Shown: positions 1 to 6,181, counted from the stretch's first letter. The stretch is DNA of 12,624 nucleotides from JAZMZS01 sp045586105 (GCA_045586105.1 JAZMZS010000239.1:1-12624); one strand, 5' to 3'. The notes: a model not told the origin generated them from the letters alone. Translations and numbers: made by a program.

Positions 1-205
1 TGCTTGTTACGCTGTTGCCGTTGATTGTTGACGGTATCGTAACGGACGTGGCGGACGTGCTGCATCCTGTTATCGTGACCTCGCCGCCTGATACGGTATA
101 GGTAAGATTCCCATACTTTGCAGCAGAGGCGGATGTGGCGAAAAGTGACGTCATAACGATTACAAAGAACGTTACGAATATGAGCTTTGTCAGTAGACTT
201 TTCAT
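1..205 (-). CDS. BspA-type leucine-rich-repeat surface protein, N-terminal fragment
   Basis: This is the first 68 codons of a minus-strand gene whose remainder lies beyond the left edge. Residues 1-28 form a Sec signal peptide: K at 2 and 7, a hydrophobic core (LIFVTFFVIVMTSLFA) and an ASA|A cleavage site. The exported part begins YGNLTYTVSGGEVTITG and continues TSVTIPSTINGNSVTS. That is the usual entry into a BspA-type LRR_5 repeat array, in which 'Y..sGg.vtItgy...atsvtIPstI.G..Vt.IG' recurs. Such proteins are secreted or cell-wall bound in gut Clostridia and often mediate adhesion. The start is fixed by a GTGAGGG ribosome binding site (212-218) six bases upstream of the ATG. A good promoter lies at 243-271. 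How many repeats there are, and how the protein is anchored, cannot be seen. Confidence 0.8.
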   Translation of the reverse strand, partial: MKSLLTKLIFVTFFVIVMTSLFATSASAAKYGNLTYTVSGGEVTITGCSTSATSVTIPSTINGNSVTS

Positions 206-242
206 TGTTTGCCCTCACTTGGTATGTTTTTCTTACATTATG

Positions 243-271
243 ATTTTACTACCTCATTGAGTATATGTCAA
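243..271 (-). promoter_or_regulatory. Sigma-A-type promoter for the LRR protein gene
   Basis: On the minus strand a perfect TTGACA (266-271) is separated by 17 bases from TAAAAT (243-248). The -10 box lies about 37 bases upstream of the ATG at 205. It diverges from the lrgA promoter at 429-457. Confidence 0.75.
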
Positions 272-382
272 GGGTAATGAAGGAATTGAGATGATGACAG
301 GCTGAAGAAAATGAGAGGAAGACAGGCGGAGTTGGATGCTGATCTCAAAAGCAGTAACAAGCGGCAGGTAATGATACGACAT

Positions 383-422
383 CATTAGTCACATTTATTT
401 ACATTAATCACATTTATTTACA
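383..422. repeat. 19-bp tandem direct repeat upstream of the lrgA promoter (candidate operator)
   Basis: Two adjacent copies, cattagtcacatttattta (383-401) and cattaatcacatttattta (402-420), differ at one base, and a partial 'ca' continues the pattern. The repeat ends about seven bases before the -35 box of the lrgAB promoter. A transcription activator would typically bind there. lrgAB operons in other Firmicutes are controlled by LytTR- or LysR-type activators. The repeat does not clearly match a LytTR half-site, so the cognate regulator is unknown. The rest of 206-482 holds only the two divergent promoters. Confidence 0.6.
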
Positions 423-428
423 ATATGC

Positions 429-457
429 TTGAATTATGCCGTAGGTTGTCGTATAAT
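429..457 (+). promoter_or_regulatory. Sigma-A-type promoter for lrgAB
   Basis: TTGAAT (429-434), a 17-base spacer and a consensus TATAAT (452-457). It lies 25 bases upstream of the lrgA start, and an AAAAAGGAG ribosome binding site (466-474) follows. The imperfect -35 and the adjacent tandem repeat fit an activated promoter. Confidence 0.75.
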
Positions 458-482
458 AGTGAAGTAAAAAGGAGTTCTTTAC

Positions 483-866
483 ATGAAATACATAAAGCAA
501 TTTGCGATAATAATAGCGGTATCCTTTGTCGGCGAGATAGCGGCGCATTTTATACCGCTTCCGATACCTGCGAGCATATGGGGGCTTACTCTGATGCTCG
601 TGCTTCTGATAACGAAGATCGTCCCGCTCGGGGCTGTGAGCGAGACGGCGAAATTTCTCGTTTCGCTTATGCAGATAATGTTCATACCTGCGGCGGTGGG
701 CCTGCTCACCTCGGTAGATGCGCTAAGGAGCGCTTGGCTTCCGATAGTGATATCGATCGTTGCAGTAACGCCCGTAGTATTTTTCTGCTCGGGCAAGCTG
801 ACGGACGTCGTTATCAGCAAGTCACACGCAAAAGACGGAAGTAAGGAGGGTGATACCAATGCATGA
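483..866 (+). CDS. lrgA: CidA/LrgA family membrane protein
   Basis: A 127-residue, strongly hydrophobic protein with about four membrane segments over residues 5-110. It carries the family signature: an amphipathic FVGEIAAHFIPLPIPASIWGL segment near residues 15-35 and a FIPAAVGLL stretch in the third helix. The family (PF03788) was first described as holin/antiholin-like murein hydrolase regulators in Staphylococcus. LrgA/LrgB-type pairs have since been linked to transport of small organic acids: the PftAB pyruvate system of Bacillus and the plastid glycolate/glycerate transporter PLGG1. Length is normal for the family. The ATG at 483 has a ribosome binding site eight bases upstream. Its stop overlaps the start of lrgB by eight bases, so the two are translationally coupled and probably act together in the cytoplasmic membrane. 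Confidence 0.9.
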   Translation: MKYIKQFAIIIAVSFVGEIAAHFIPLPIPASIWGLTLMLVLLITKIVPLGAVSETAKFLVSLMQIMFIPAAVGLLTSVDALRSAWLPIVISIVAVTPVVFFCSGKLTDVVISKSHAKDGSKEGDTNA

Positions 867-1551
867 TCTTATCTCCTCCTCGGCATTCTTCGGAGCGGCT
901 CTGAGTATCGGTGCTTACGTGCTCGGCATGGCTCTGCAAAAAAAGTTCAAAACAGCTATCTTCAATCCTCTTTTCATTTCAATAATCACGGTAATTGCCG
1001 TGCTTCTCACGACGGGCATCAGCTACGAGACCTATAACGCAAGTGCGAAGTATCTCTCCTATTTTCTCACGCCCGCGACAGTATGTCTTGCAATTCCTCT
1101 CTACGAGCAGCTTTCGCTTTTGAAAAAGAACGCTGCGGCGATCCTTCTCGGCATTTTAGCAGGAATTCTATCAAGCGCACTCTGCGTGCTTGCGCTCGCT
1201 ATTATTTTCTCTCTGCCTCACGAGACGTATATCACTCTTCTTCCTAAGTCCATCACGAGTGCGATCGGAATGGATCTGTCGGCGGAGCTTGGCGGAATTC
1301 CTTCCATCACGGTTGCGGTGATAATCCTCTCGGGCATCGTCGGAAACATGTTTGCTCCCTTTTTCTGCCGTATATTCGGTATCAGGCATCCCGTTGCGCG
1401 CGGTATCGCCGTCGGCTCCTCCTCTCACGCGATAGGAACGGCGAAGGCGATAGAGATGGGTGAGGTCGAGGGGGCTATGAGCGGTCTTTCGGTCGCGGTG
1501 TCGGGGCTTGTGAGCGTTATCTCCATAAATCTGTTTGCACTGATACTTTGA
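859..1551 (+). CDS. lrgB: LrgB family membrane protein
   Basis: A 230-residue polytopic membrane protein of the LrgB family (PF04172). It shows the hallmark stretches LPKSITSAIGMDLSAELGG (about 127-145) and HPVARGIAVGSSSHAIGTAKA (about 177-197). It is the partner of LrgA; see that entry for the competing roles (murein hydrolase control versus pyruvate/glycolate-type transport). I place the start at the ATG at 859, nine bases after AAGGAGG (843-849). A GTG in frame at 850 directly abuts the ribosome binding site and is unlikely to be used. The gene overlaps lrgA by eight bases and is followed by a strong terminator. Confidence 0.92.
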   Translation: MHDLISSSAFFGAALSIGAYVLGMALQKKFKTAIFNPLFISIITVIAVLLTTGISYETYNASAKYLSYFLTPATVCLAIPLYEQLSLLKKNAAAILLGILAGILSSALCVLALAIIFSLPHETYITLLPKSITSAIGMDLSAELGGIPSITVAVIILSGIVGNMFAPFFCRIFGIRHPVARGIAVGSSSHAIGTAKAIEMGEVEGAMSGLSVAVSGLVSVISINLFALIL

Positions 1552-1556
1552 TACTC

Positions 1557-1584
1557 AAAAAGCACCGACGGCGGTGCTTTTTTT
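1557..1584 (+). terminator. Rho-independent terminator of lrgAB
   Basis: The arms AAAAAGCACCG and CGGTGCTTTTT flank an ACGG loop, and the U-tract continues to 1584. It starts six bases after the lrgB stop. A-rich 5' and T-rich 3' flanks extend the stem. Confidence 0.9.
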
Positions 1585-1597
1585 CATAAAGATATCA

Positions 1598-1626
1598 TTG
1601 CATTGCAATAAAATGAATGCTATAAT
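1598..1626 (+). promoter_or_regulatory. Sigma-A-type promoter for the ECF-S/DUF1893/AKR operon
   Basis: TTGCAT (1598-1603), a 17-base spacer and a consensus TATAAT (1621-1626). The -10 is only 37 bases from the ATG at 1664, so the leader is about 30 nt. That leaves no room for a riboswitch, although vitamin-transporter S components are often riboswitch-controlled. Confidence 0.75.
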
Positions 1627-1663
1627 AGATCTGTAATCATAATTTAGTTTCTTGGAGGTATCT

Positions 1664-2224
1664 ATGGCTCGCACGTCAGTACTCAAAAGACTCAGTTCCC
1701 CTATTATCAAAAGAAAGACTGCGGCAACGCTCACGGCGGTAGTTTGCGCTGTGCTTCTACCACAGCTCGTTCATCTGTGCGGTATCATGAGCGGAACCGG
1801 AAATTCGCTCGGTGAGATACTGCTCCCGATGCATCTGCCGATCATGATGGTGGGAGCTCTTGCGGGTCCTGTTGCGGGAATGACAGCAGGTCTTCTCTCC
1901 CCTATCGTCAGTTTTGCTTTAACGGGAATGCCTGCGCTCGCTGCACTTCCCTTTATGTGTATCGAGCTTCTTTCATACGGTCTCATTATGGGTATGCTGT
2001 CCGAGGTCAGGCTTCCTTCGGTCATAAAGGTGCTGATCACCCAGATCGGCGGAAGAGCACTCAGAGCCGCGGCAATGCTCTTCTCCTTCTACGCGCTCGG
2101 CAATGCAAGCGCTGATGTGGGTAAGTTCGTTTCTTCTGTCGTAAGAGGCTTTGTAGGTATCTCTGTTCAGCTCATTGCCGTTTCCATAGCCGCATACGCA
2201 GTCAAAAAAAGGAGCGAAAAATGA
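1664..2224 (+). CDS. ECF transporter S component (substrate-binding membrane subunit)
   Basis: A 186-residue integral membrane protein with about five or six hydrophobic segments from residue 20 to 180 and a basic, cytoplasmic C-terminus (KKRSEK). The stretch LLPMHLPIMMVGALAGP (53-69), followed by G..AGLLSPIVSFALTGMP and a helix with EL.SYG, is the core signature of the ECF_trnsprt S-component family (PF12822). This branch is often annotated generically. S components bind a vitamin, cofactor precursor or nucleobase and work with shared EcfA, EcfA' and EcfT subunits. None of those lies in this window, so it is probably a group II system using a remote energizing module. The ATG at 1664 follows GGAGG (1654-1658); an upstream in-frame TTG overlaps that site and is rejected. 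The stop overlaps the next start in ATGA. The substrate cannot be read from the sequence. Confidence 0.85.
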   Translation: MARTSVLKRLSSPIIKRKTAATLTAVVCAVLLPQLVHLCGIMSGTGNSLGEILLPMHLPIMMVGALAGPVAGMTAGLLSPIVSFALTGMPALAALPFMCIELLSYGLIMGMLSEVRLPSVIKVLITQIGGRALRAAAMLFSFYALGNASADVGKFVSSVVRGFVGISVQLIAVSIAAYAVKKRSEK

Positions 2225-2649
2225 CCGATCTTCTCGCGCAGGCAAAATCAACGCTTGAGCAGGGCGGATATACCTGCGTTATAAAAAGCGGAAGCGAGAC
2301 CTACTCAGACAAGCGCCGCGGTGTTGCTCCGCTGTTATCCATGCTTGAAGCGGGCGTGCCGTGCAAGGGTGCTTCCGCCGCTGACAAGGTTGTCGGTGCG
2401 GGGGCGGCTTATCTATACGTTCTGCTCGGAATAAAGGAGCTGTACGCCTCGGTAATAAGCGAAAGGGCAAAGAAGATCGTCATCTCGCACGAAATAGAGC
2501 TGTATTTCGGGGCAGAGGCTCCGTACATAAAAAACAGAGCGGGAGACGGCATGTGCCCGATCGAGGCGGCTGTCGCAGACGCGTCGGATGCACGCGATGC
2601 TCTCATTAAGATCAAAGTAAGGCTTAAGCAGCTTTCGGAGGGAAAATGA
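2221..2649 (+). CDS. DUF1893 (TM1506-family) protein
   Basis: A 142-residue soluble protein matching the DUF1893 pattern. It has an N-terminal helix, a beta hairpin (YTCVIKSGSETY), G34-V-A-P-L, the conserved ADKVVGAGAA block (54-63), an S80-E-R-A motif and a C-terminal NRAGDGMCPIE block with C112, P113 and E115. The Thermotoga TM1506 structure puts this family in the cytidine-deaminase-like fold. The molecular function is unknown, and I do not see the usual HxE...PCxxC zinc site. It is locked between an S component and an Fe-S aldo/keto reductase by ATGA overlaps on both sides. AAGGAG (about 2208-2213) precedes the start. Guilt by association suggests a role in handling whatever the S component imports, but that is inference. 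Confidence 0.85.
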   Translation: MTDLLAQAKSTLEQGGYTCVIKSGSETYSDKRRGVAPLLSMLEAGVPCKGASAADKVVGAGAAYLYVLLGIKELYASVISERAKKIVISHEIELYFGAEAPYIKNRAGDGMCPIEAAVADASDARDALIKIKVRLKQLSEGK

Positions 2650-3776
2650 TATACAAGAATTTTCACGGCAAGCAGTTGTCCGCACTTGGGCTTGGATGTA
2701 TGCGCTTGCCTACTGTCGACGGAAAGGATGCAGAAATAGACGTCAAGCGTTCGGAGGAGATGTTCGATTACGCGATATCGAGCGGAATCAATTACTTTGA
2801 CACCGCTTGGCCCTATCACGGCGGAAAAAGCGAGGAGGTCACCGGAAGCATTCTCGCAAATTACCCGAGGGAAAAGTGGTACCTCGCATCAAAATTCCCC
2901 GGCTTCAATAATGAAAACATCGCCAACGCCAAAGAGATATTCGAAACCCAGCTCGCGAGATGCCGGGTCGACAAATTCGACTTTTATCTCTTTCACTGCG
3001 TCTCTGACTCAAATATAGACGGATATCTCGACCCCGCGCTCGGTCTTGCAGATTACATCAAGGAGCAAAAGAAGAATGGCAGGATCGGGCATATCGGTTT
3101 TTCGGTTCACGCAAGCATAGAAACGACGAAGCGCTTTCTCGATGCAATGGGAGAGGATATCGACTTTTGCCAGGTGCAGTTGAATTATCTTGATCTGACC
3201 TACCAGAACGCCAAGGCAAAGCTCGACGAGCTTAGGGCACGCGGGATTCCCGTGTGGGTCATGGAGCCGCTCAGAGGCGGAAAGTTAGCTTCTCTCTCGG
3301 ACGAATACAAGAGTAAGCTCTCGTCCTACAGAGATGCTTCCCCCGTAGAGTGGGCGTTCAGATTTCTGCAGAGCATTCCCGAGGTAACGGTAACACTCTC
3401 GGGAATGTCGGATATGGAGCAGCTCAAGGATAACGTACACATATTCTCCGAGCACAAGCCGCTCATCAAAGAGGAGCTTGACACTCTCGCAGAAATCGCG
3501 GAGGATATGTCAAACAAATTCATCCCATGCACGGGATGCAAATACTGTATTGACAAATGCCCTCTCGAGCTTAACATACCTTATCTTCTCAGGCTCTACA
3601 ACGAGCATACCTTCACGGGCGGTAAGTTTATTGTCCCGCCGATACTAAAAACAGTAAAGCCCGAGCGGCTTCCCTCTGCATGTCTCGCCTGCCGCTCGTG
3701 TGAAGGCGTATGTCCACAGCAAATAAAGATCTCGGATATTCTCTCCGACTTTGCAAACAAAATGAAAAACAGCTGA
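2646..3776 (+). CDS. Aldo/keto reductase with two C-terminal [4Fe-4S] motifs
   Basis: A 376-residue cytoplasmic oxidoreductase. Residues 1-275 are an aldo/keto reductase TIM barrel (GLGCMRLP at 15-22) with the complete catalytic tetrad D52, Y57, K83 and H117. A nicotinamide cofactor is expected. The C-terminal ~85 residues carry two CX2CX2CX3C clusters, C295/298/301/305 and C346/349/352/356, each followed by Pro as in bacterial ferredoxins. They would bind two [4Fe-4S] clusters. This architecture is common in anaerobes, where electrons may pass between NAD(P)H and an unknown partner. Substrates are essentially uncharacterised. Length is normal for the family. The start overlaps the DUF1893 stop (ATGA), with GGAGGG at 2637-2642. 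It is the last gene of the operon and ends just before a long hairpin. Confidence 0.93.
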   Translation: MIYKNFHGKQLSALGLGCMRLPTVDGKDAEIDVKRSEEMFDYAISSGINYFDTAWPYHGGKSEEVTGSILANYPREKWYLASKFPGFNNENIANAKEIFETQLARCRVDKFDFYLFHCVSDSNIDGYLDPALGLADYIKEQKKNGRIGHIGFSVHASIETTKRFLDAMGEDIDFCQVQLNYLDLTYQNAKAKLDELRARGIPVWVMEPLRGGKLASLSDEYKSKLSSYRDASPVEWAFRFLQSIPEVTVTLSGMSDMEQLKDNVHIFSEHKPLIKEELDTLAEIAEDMSNKFIPCTGCKYCIDKCPLELNIPYLLRLYNEHTFTGGKFIVPPILKTVKPERLPSACLACRSCEGVCPQQIKISDILSDFANKMKNS

Positions 3777-3780
3777 CATA

Positions 3781-3825
3781 AAATATCTCCCGTAGACCGA
3801 GTGACGGTCTGCGGGAGATATTTTT
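3781..3825. terminator. Bidirectional terminator between convergent AKR and sigF operons
   Basis: A 19-bp stem (3781-3799 with 3805-3823) interrupted only by one G-U wobble, a 5-base loop (agtga) and a T-run. The reverse strand also ends in an A/T tract, so the hairpin can serve both the plus operon ending at 3776 and the spoIIA operon ending at 3832. Confidence 0.9.
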
Positions 3826-3831
3826 CATTTG

Positions 3832-4572
3832 TCATTGCATCTGTGTGCGGAGAAAGGCGAGCAGCTTTTTTTCCTCTCTCGATATCTTTACCTGTGAAAG
3901 CCCGAGCAGATCTGCCGTCCTTTGCTGCGACATATCCCGAAAATACCTGCACACGACGATCTGCCTCCAGAGAGGCGTGAGCTTTGATATTGCATCGGAG
4001 AGTGCGATCCGATCAAAGGTGCGCTCACACTCTCCCTCGTCTGCGAGAGTTTGCTCGATGCTCGCACTCTCATCGTCAAACACGGGATCGGAGAGCATGG
4101 TTACGGGGCTGACCGCCTCAAGCGCGACCGCCGCCTCCTCGCCTGATACTCCTGCCGCTTCGGCAATTACCGATATCGGGGGCTCTACACCGTGCTCGGA
4201 TATATATTTTTCTCTTGCTGAAAGTAGAACGGCGCCGATGCGCTTTTGCTCTCTTCCCACCTTGATAAGCCCGTCATCGCGCAGAAAGCGCTTGATCTCA
4301 CCCATTATCAAGGGCACAGCATAGGTCGAAAAGGCGCATCCTCTCTCTTCGTCAAAGGTACGGATCGCTCTTAGCATTCCGATACTCCCGAGCTGTATGA
4401 GATCCTCGTATTCTGCGCCCCTGCCCATAAAGCGCGCCGCTATCGAGCGCACAAGACCTCCGTTTTTTTCGCACAGCTGCTCGGCTGCATCCTCATCCCC
4501 CGCCTGCGCCAGCTTAATAAGAACGGCATTGTCGCCGAACTCTGCGGCGTTCTTTTCTTTACACAGGTTCAT
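3832..4572 (-). CDS. sigF: RNA polymerase sporulation sigma factor SigF (SpoIIAC)
   Basis: A 246-residue sigma-70 family protein, close to the 255 of Bacillus SigF. Region 2 spans about 35-105, with EDLIQLGSIGMLRAIRTFD (56-74) and CAFSTYAVPLIMGEIKRFLR (79-98), the SigF/E/G-type core. Region 3 spans about 110-170. Region 4 has a helix-turn-helix at about 215-236. SigF is the first forespore-specific sigma factor, held inactive by SpoIIAB. Its position as third gene after spoIIAA and spoIIAB makes the assignment firm. Two features are odd. The recognition helix reads SQVKISREEKK where Bacillus has SQVQVSRLEKK. No Shine-Dalgarno is visible before the ATG: the SpoIIAB stop is two bases upstream (TGAATATG), so translation probably depends on coupling. 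The gene ends at a hairpin shared with the convergent operon. Confidence 0.95.
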   Translation of the reverse strand: MNLCKEKNAAEFGDNAVLIKLAQAGDEDAAEQLCEKNGGLVRSIAARFMGRGAEYEDLIQLGSIGMLRAIRTFDEERGCAFSTYAVPLIMGEIKRFLRDDGLIKVGREQKRIGAVLLSAREKYISEHGVEPPISVIAEAAGVSGEEAAVALEAVSPVTMLSDPVFDDESASIEQTLADEGECERTFDRIALSDAISKLTPLWRQIVVCRYFRDMSQQRTADLLGLSQVKISREEKKLLAFLRTQMQ

Positions 4573-4574
4573 AT

Positions 4575-5024
4575 TCAGAGGCGTAAGCCGAGCTGCTTTG
4601 TCATACTGACCCTCGTTCCCTTTCCTTTCTTTGAGTATACACGCACTCCTCCCATAAAGCTCTCCATGACAGAAAAGCCCATGCCGCTTCTCTCACCGCT
4701 CGTATCGGTGGTAAAAAGAGGTGATCTTGCCATCTCGATATCCTCTATACCGCATCCCTTGTCCTTTATATCGATCTTCAAAGATCTGTCAGAGTAAAGT
4801 GATACCTGTATGTATATGACCCCTCCCCGATCGGCATAAGCATGCACTATGCAGTTTGTCACAGCCTCGCTTACCGCACATCTTATATCGGCAAGCTCCT
4901 CGATCGTCGGGTCGAGCTGTGAGCAGAACGCCCCGACGATCGAGCGCGCAACGCCCTCGTTTACCGAAATTGCAGGCAGGGTGAGCTTTATAACGTTTGT
5001 CAGTTGTTTGTCTTTTACTTTCAT
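4575..5024 (-). CDS. spoIIAB: Anti-sigma F factor / serine kinase SpoIIAB
   Basis: A 149-residue GHKL (Bergerat-fold) kinase. The N box SEAVTN (52-57) contains the catalytic-type E53 and the Mg-binding N57. The G1 box DKGCGI spans 88-93, and the ATP-lid/G2 segment ERSGMGFSVM lies at 111-120. R27 aligns with R20 of the Bacillus protein, which contacts sigma F and SpoIIAA. SpoIIAB binds and blocks sigma F and phosphorylates SpoIIAA on serine. The choice of partner depends on ATP/ADP and on SpoIIAA phosphorylation. The start at 5024 follows AAAGGAGA and gives a short N-terminal extension relative to Bacillus. The stop lies two bases from the sigF start. All catalytic features look intact. Confidence 0.95.
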   Translation of the reverse strand: MKVKDKQLTNVIKLTLPAISVNEGVARSIVGAFCSQLDPTIEELADIRCAVSEAVTNCIVHAYADRGGVIYIQVSLYSDRSLKIDIKDKGCGIEDIEMARSPLFTTDTSGERSGMGFSVMESFMGGVRVYSKKGKGTRVSMTKQLGLRL

Positions 5025-5064
5025 TTTTTGTTTTCTCCTTTTTTTGATGACCTTTCTTTTTTAT

Positions 5065-5397
5065 TTACGTCAGATTCTCAGCATACTCGAACATTTTGTC
5101 CGCTCCCGAGAGCGTGAGTATCTTCATTACCCTGCCGCTGCAGCCGGACAGGATCAGCCTGCAGCCCATATCTCTTGCCCGCTGATATCTGCCAAGCAAC
5201 AGTCCGAGCCCCGATGAATCCATAAATTCTATCCCCGACAGATCAAGGATAAGCACCTCGGGACGGTTTATCGACATTTCGTTGTCGATGCGCTCCCGCA
5301 GTGTCCTTGCGCTGTGATGGTCGATATCCCCTCTCGGAGATATCGTGAGTGTGTTTCCGTTTGCCGTCACTGTTATCTTTGATGCTCCTCTGATCAT
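5065..5397 (-). CDS. spoIIAA: Anti-anti-sigma F factor SpoIIAA
   Basis: A 110-residue STAS-domain protein. It has the GDIDHHSARTL stretch near residues 23-33, like Bacillus GELDHHTAETL. The phosphorylation motif FMDSSGLGLLLGRY starts at 58, and S61 aligns with Bacillus Ser58, the residue phosphorylated by SpoIIAB. Dephosphorylated SpoIIAA captures SpoIIAB and frees sigma F in the forespore. I choose the ATG at 5397, preceded by GAAGGG with seven bases of spacing. An in-frame ATG 60 bases further upstream (5457) would add a basic tail untypical of the family and lies inside the preceding terminator hairpin. It is first in the operon spoIIAA-spoIIAB-sigF; no dacF precedes it. No clear promoter is visible in the ~50 bases between the upstream terminator and the start. 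Confidence 0.94.
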   Translation of the reverse strand: MIRGASKITVTANGNTLTISPRGDIDHHSARTLRERIDNEMSINRPEVLILDLSGIEFMDSSGLGLLLGRYQRARDMGCRLILSGCSGRVMKILTLSGADKMFEYAENLT

Positions 5398-5447
5398 ATT
5401 CTTACCCTTCTTTGTGTCATGTTTGAATTTTGATACCTCATAATAAC

Positions 5448-5487
5448 GCAAAAGCACCGCACAATTTGTCTAAATCGTGCGGTGCTT
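5448..5487 (-). terminator. Terminator between the rhomboid-like gene and spoIIAA
   Basis: Read on the minus strand, a 16-bp stem (5472-5487 with 5452-5467, one G-U wobble, 4-base loop) is followed by TTTT. It lies 18 bases after the stop of the rhomboid-like gene, so it isolates spoIIA from comM readthrough. The outer arms (AAGCACCG/CGGTGCTT) are the same as in the lrgAB terminator. Confidence 0.85.
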
Positions 5488-5505
5488 AATATTTGATCGT
5501 ATTAT

Positions 5506-6162
5506 TTAATACTTGAATCTCTTTTTTATATCTCTGTTTCTTTTGATCCTCTTTATCTCGGATATAAGATTTCCCCCGAAGAACAGCAGCACGTTTGCAA
5601 GTGCGATCACTATCGCCGCCTTATGCGGCCAGGGCAGCAATATCAATGCAAGAACGAACAGTACAAGATCTGCAAATGCGAGATACTTGATCTTTACCGG
5701 TATTACGAAAAACAGCCTGAGCTCAAATTCGGGATACAGCAGGGCAAATGCAAAGAACAGCGACATGTTGAGATAATAATTCGTAGCATATCCCGTGATA
5801 AAGCCGCTTGCTATAGTGCCGATGATACCGCAAAGATAAAATGCGTTAAACTTGAATGCTCCCCATTCGGTCTCGAGTACAGACCCTATCATCCAATAAA
5901 AATACAGGGAAAAGAAGATGAAGAACGGGCTTGAATCCGGCGGTATGAGTGCAAAGGTTATAACACGCCAAACCTCTCCCGAGAGAACTGCTGCGCGGTC
6001 GAAGGCAAGATAGGAGGAAAAGGGCATCTCTATTCTTGCAATAAATATATAATCAAGCATGAATACGAGCCCCATGACACCGACAATGACTGTCATAAGG
6101 TTACGGATAGCAAACCTGCCAAGCTTATACTCAAGTCTTGTCAGCAGACTTCTTTTGTACAT
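5506..6162 (-). CDS. Rhomboid-like integral membrane protein, apparently non-proteolytic
   Basis: A 218-residue protein with about five or six membrane helices and a basic C-terminus (KRIKRNRDIKKRFKY). Rhomboid features: GEVWRVITFALIPP (62-75, compare the G.wWR..T..F loop), a W.IGSVLE.EWG segment (90-101) and GIIGTIASGF. The rhomboid active site is not seen. Where GxSG is expected the protein reads LNMSLFFAFALLYPE (131-145), the first-loop HxxxN is absent, and the last helix reads ALANVLLFFGG without the catalytic His. It is therefore best called a pseudo-rhomboid, perhaps binding or chaperoning membrane proteins. The start is the ATG at 6162, six bases after GGAGGG (6169-6174). An upstream ATG at 6201 would overlap comM and lacks such a site. 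It follows comM by 19 bases and is probably co-transcribed with it. Confidence 0.75.
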   Translation of the reverse strand: MYKRSLLTRLEYKLGRFAIRNLMTVIVGVMGLVFMLDYIFIARIEMPFSSYLAFDRAAVLSGEVWRVITFALIPPDSSPFFIFFSLYFYWMIGSVLETEWGAFKFNAFYLCGIIGTIASGFITGYATNYYLNMSLFFAFALLYPEFELRLFFVIPVKIKYLAFADLVLFVLALILLPWPHKAAIVIALANVLLFFGGNLISEIKRIKRNRDIKKRFKY

Positions 6163-6181
6163 TATTATCCCTCCGTAATTC

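Noticed and set aside
311..388. Small plus-strand ORF of 25 codons (MRGRQAELDADL...) in the LRR/lrgA intergenic region
   Set aside because: No ribosome binding site of quality, no promoter directly before it, and its stop falls in the tandem repeat; the length is within chance expectation.
850..858. GTG start of lrgB at 850
   Set aside because: It abuts the AAGGAGG ribosome binding site with no spacing; the ATG at 859 has nine bases of spacing.
425..859. Open frames over lrgA in another plus frame and on the minus strand
   Set aside because: Composition (Cys/Arg/Asp-rich or disrupted) is typical of out-of-frame translation, and lrgA has the family match, promoter and ribosome binding site.
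5398..5457. Longer start of spoIIAA at 5457
   Set aside because: It would start inside the upstream terminator hairpin and add 20 residues untypical of SpoIIAA; the ATG at 5397 has a proper ribosome binding site.
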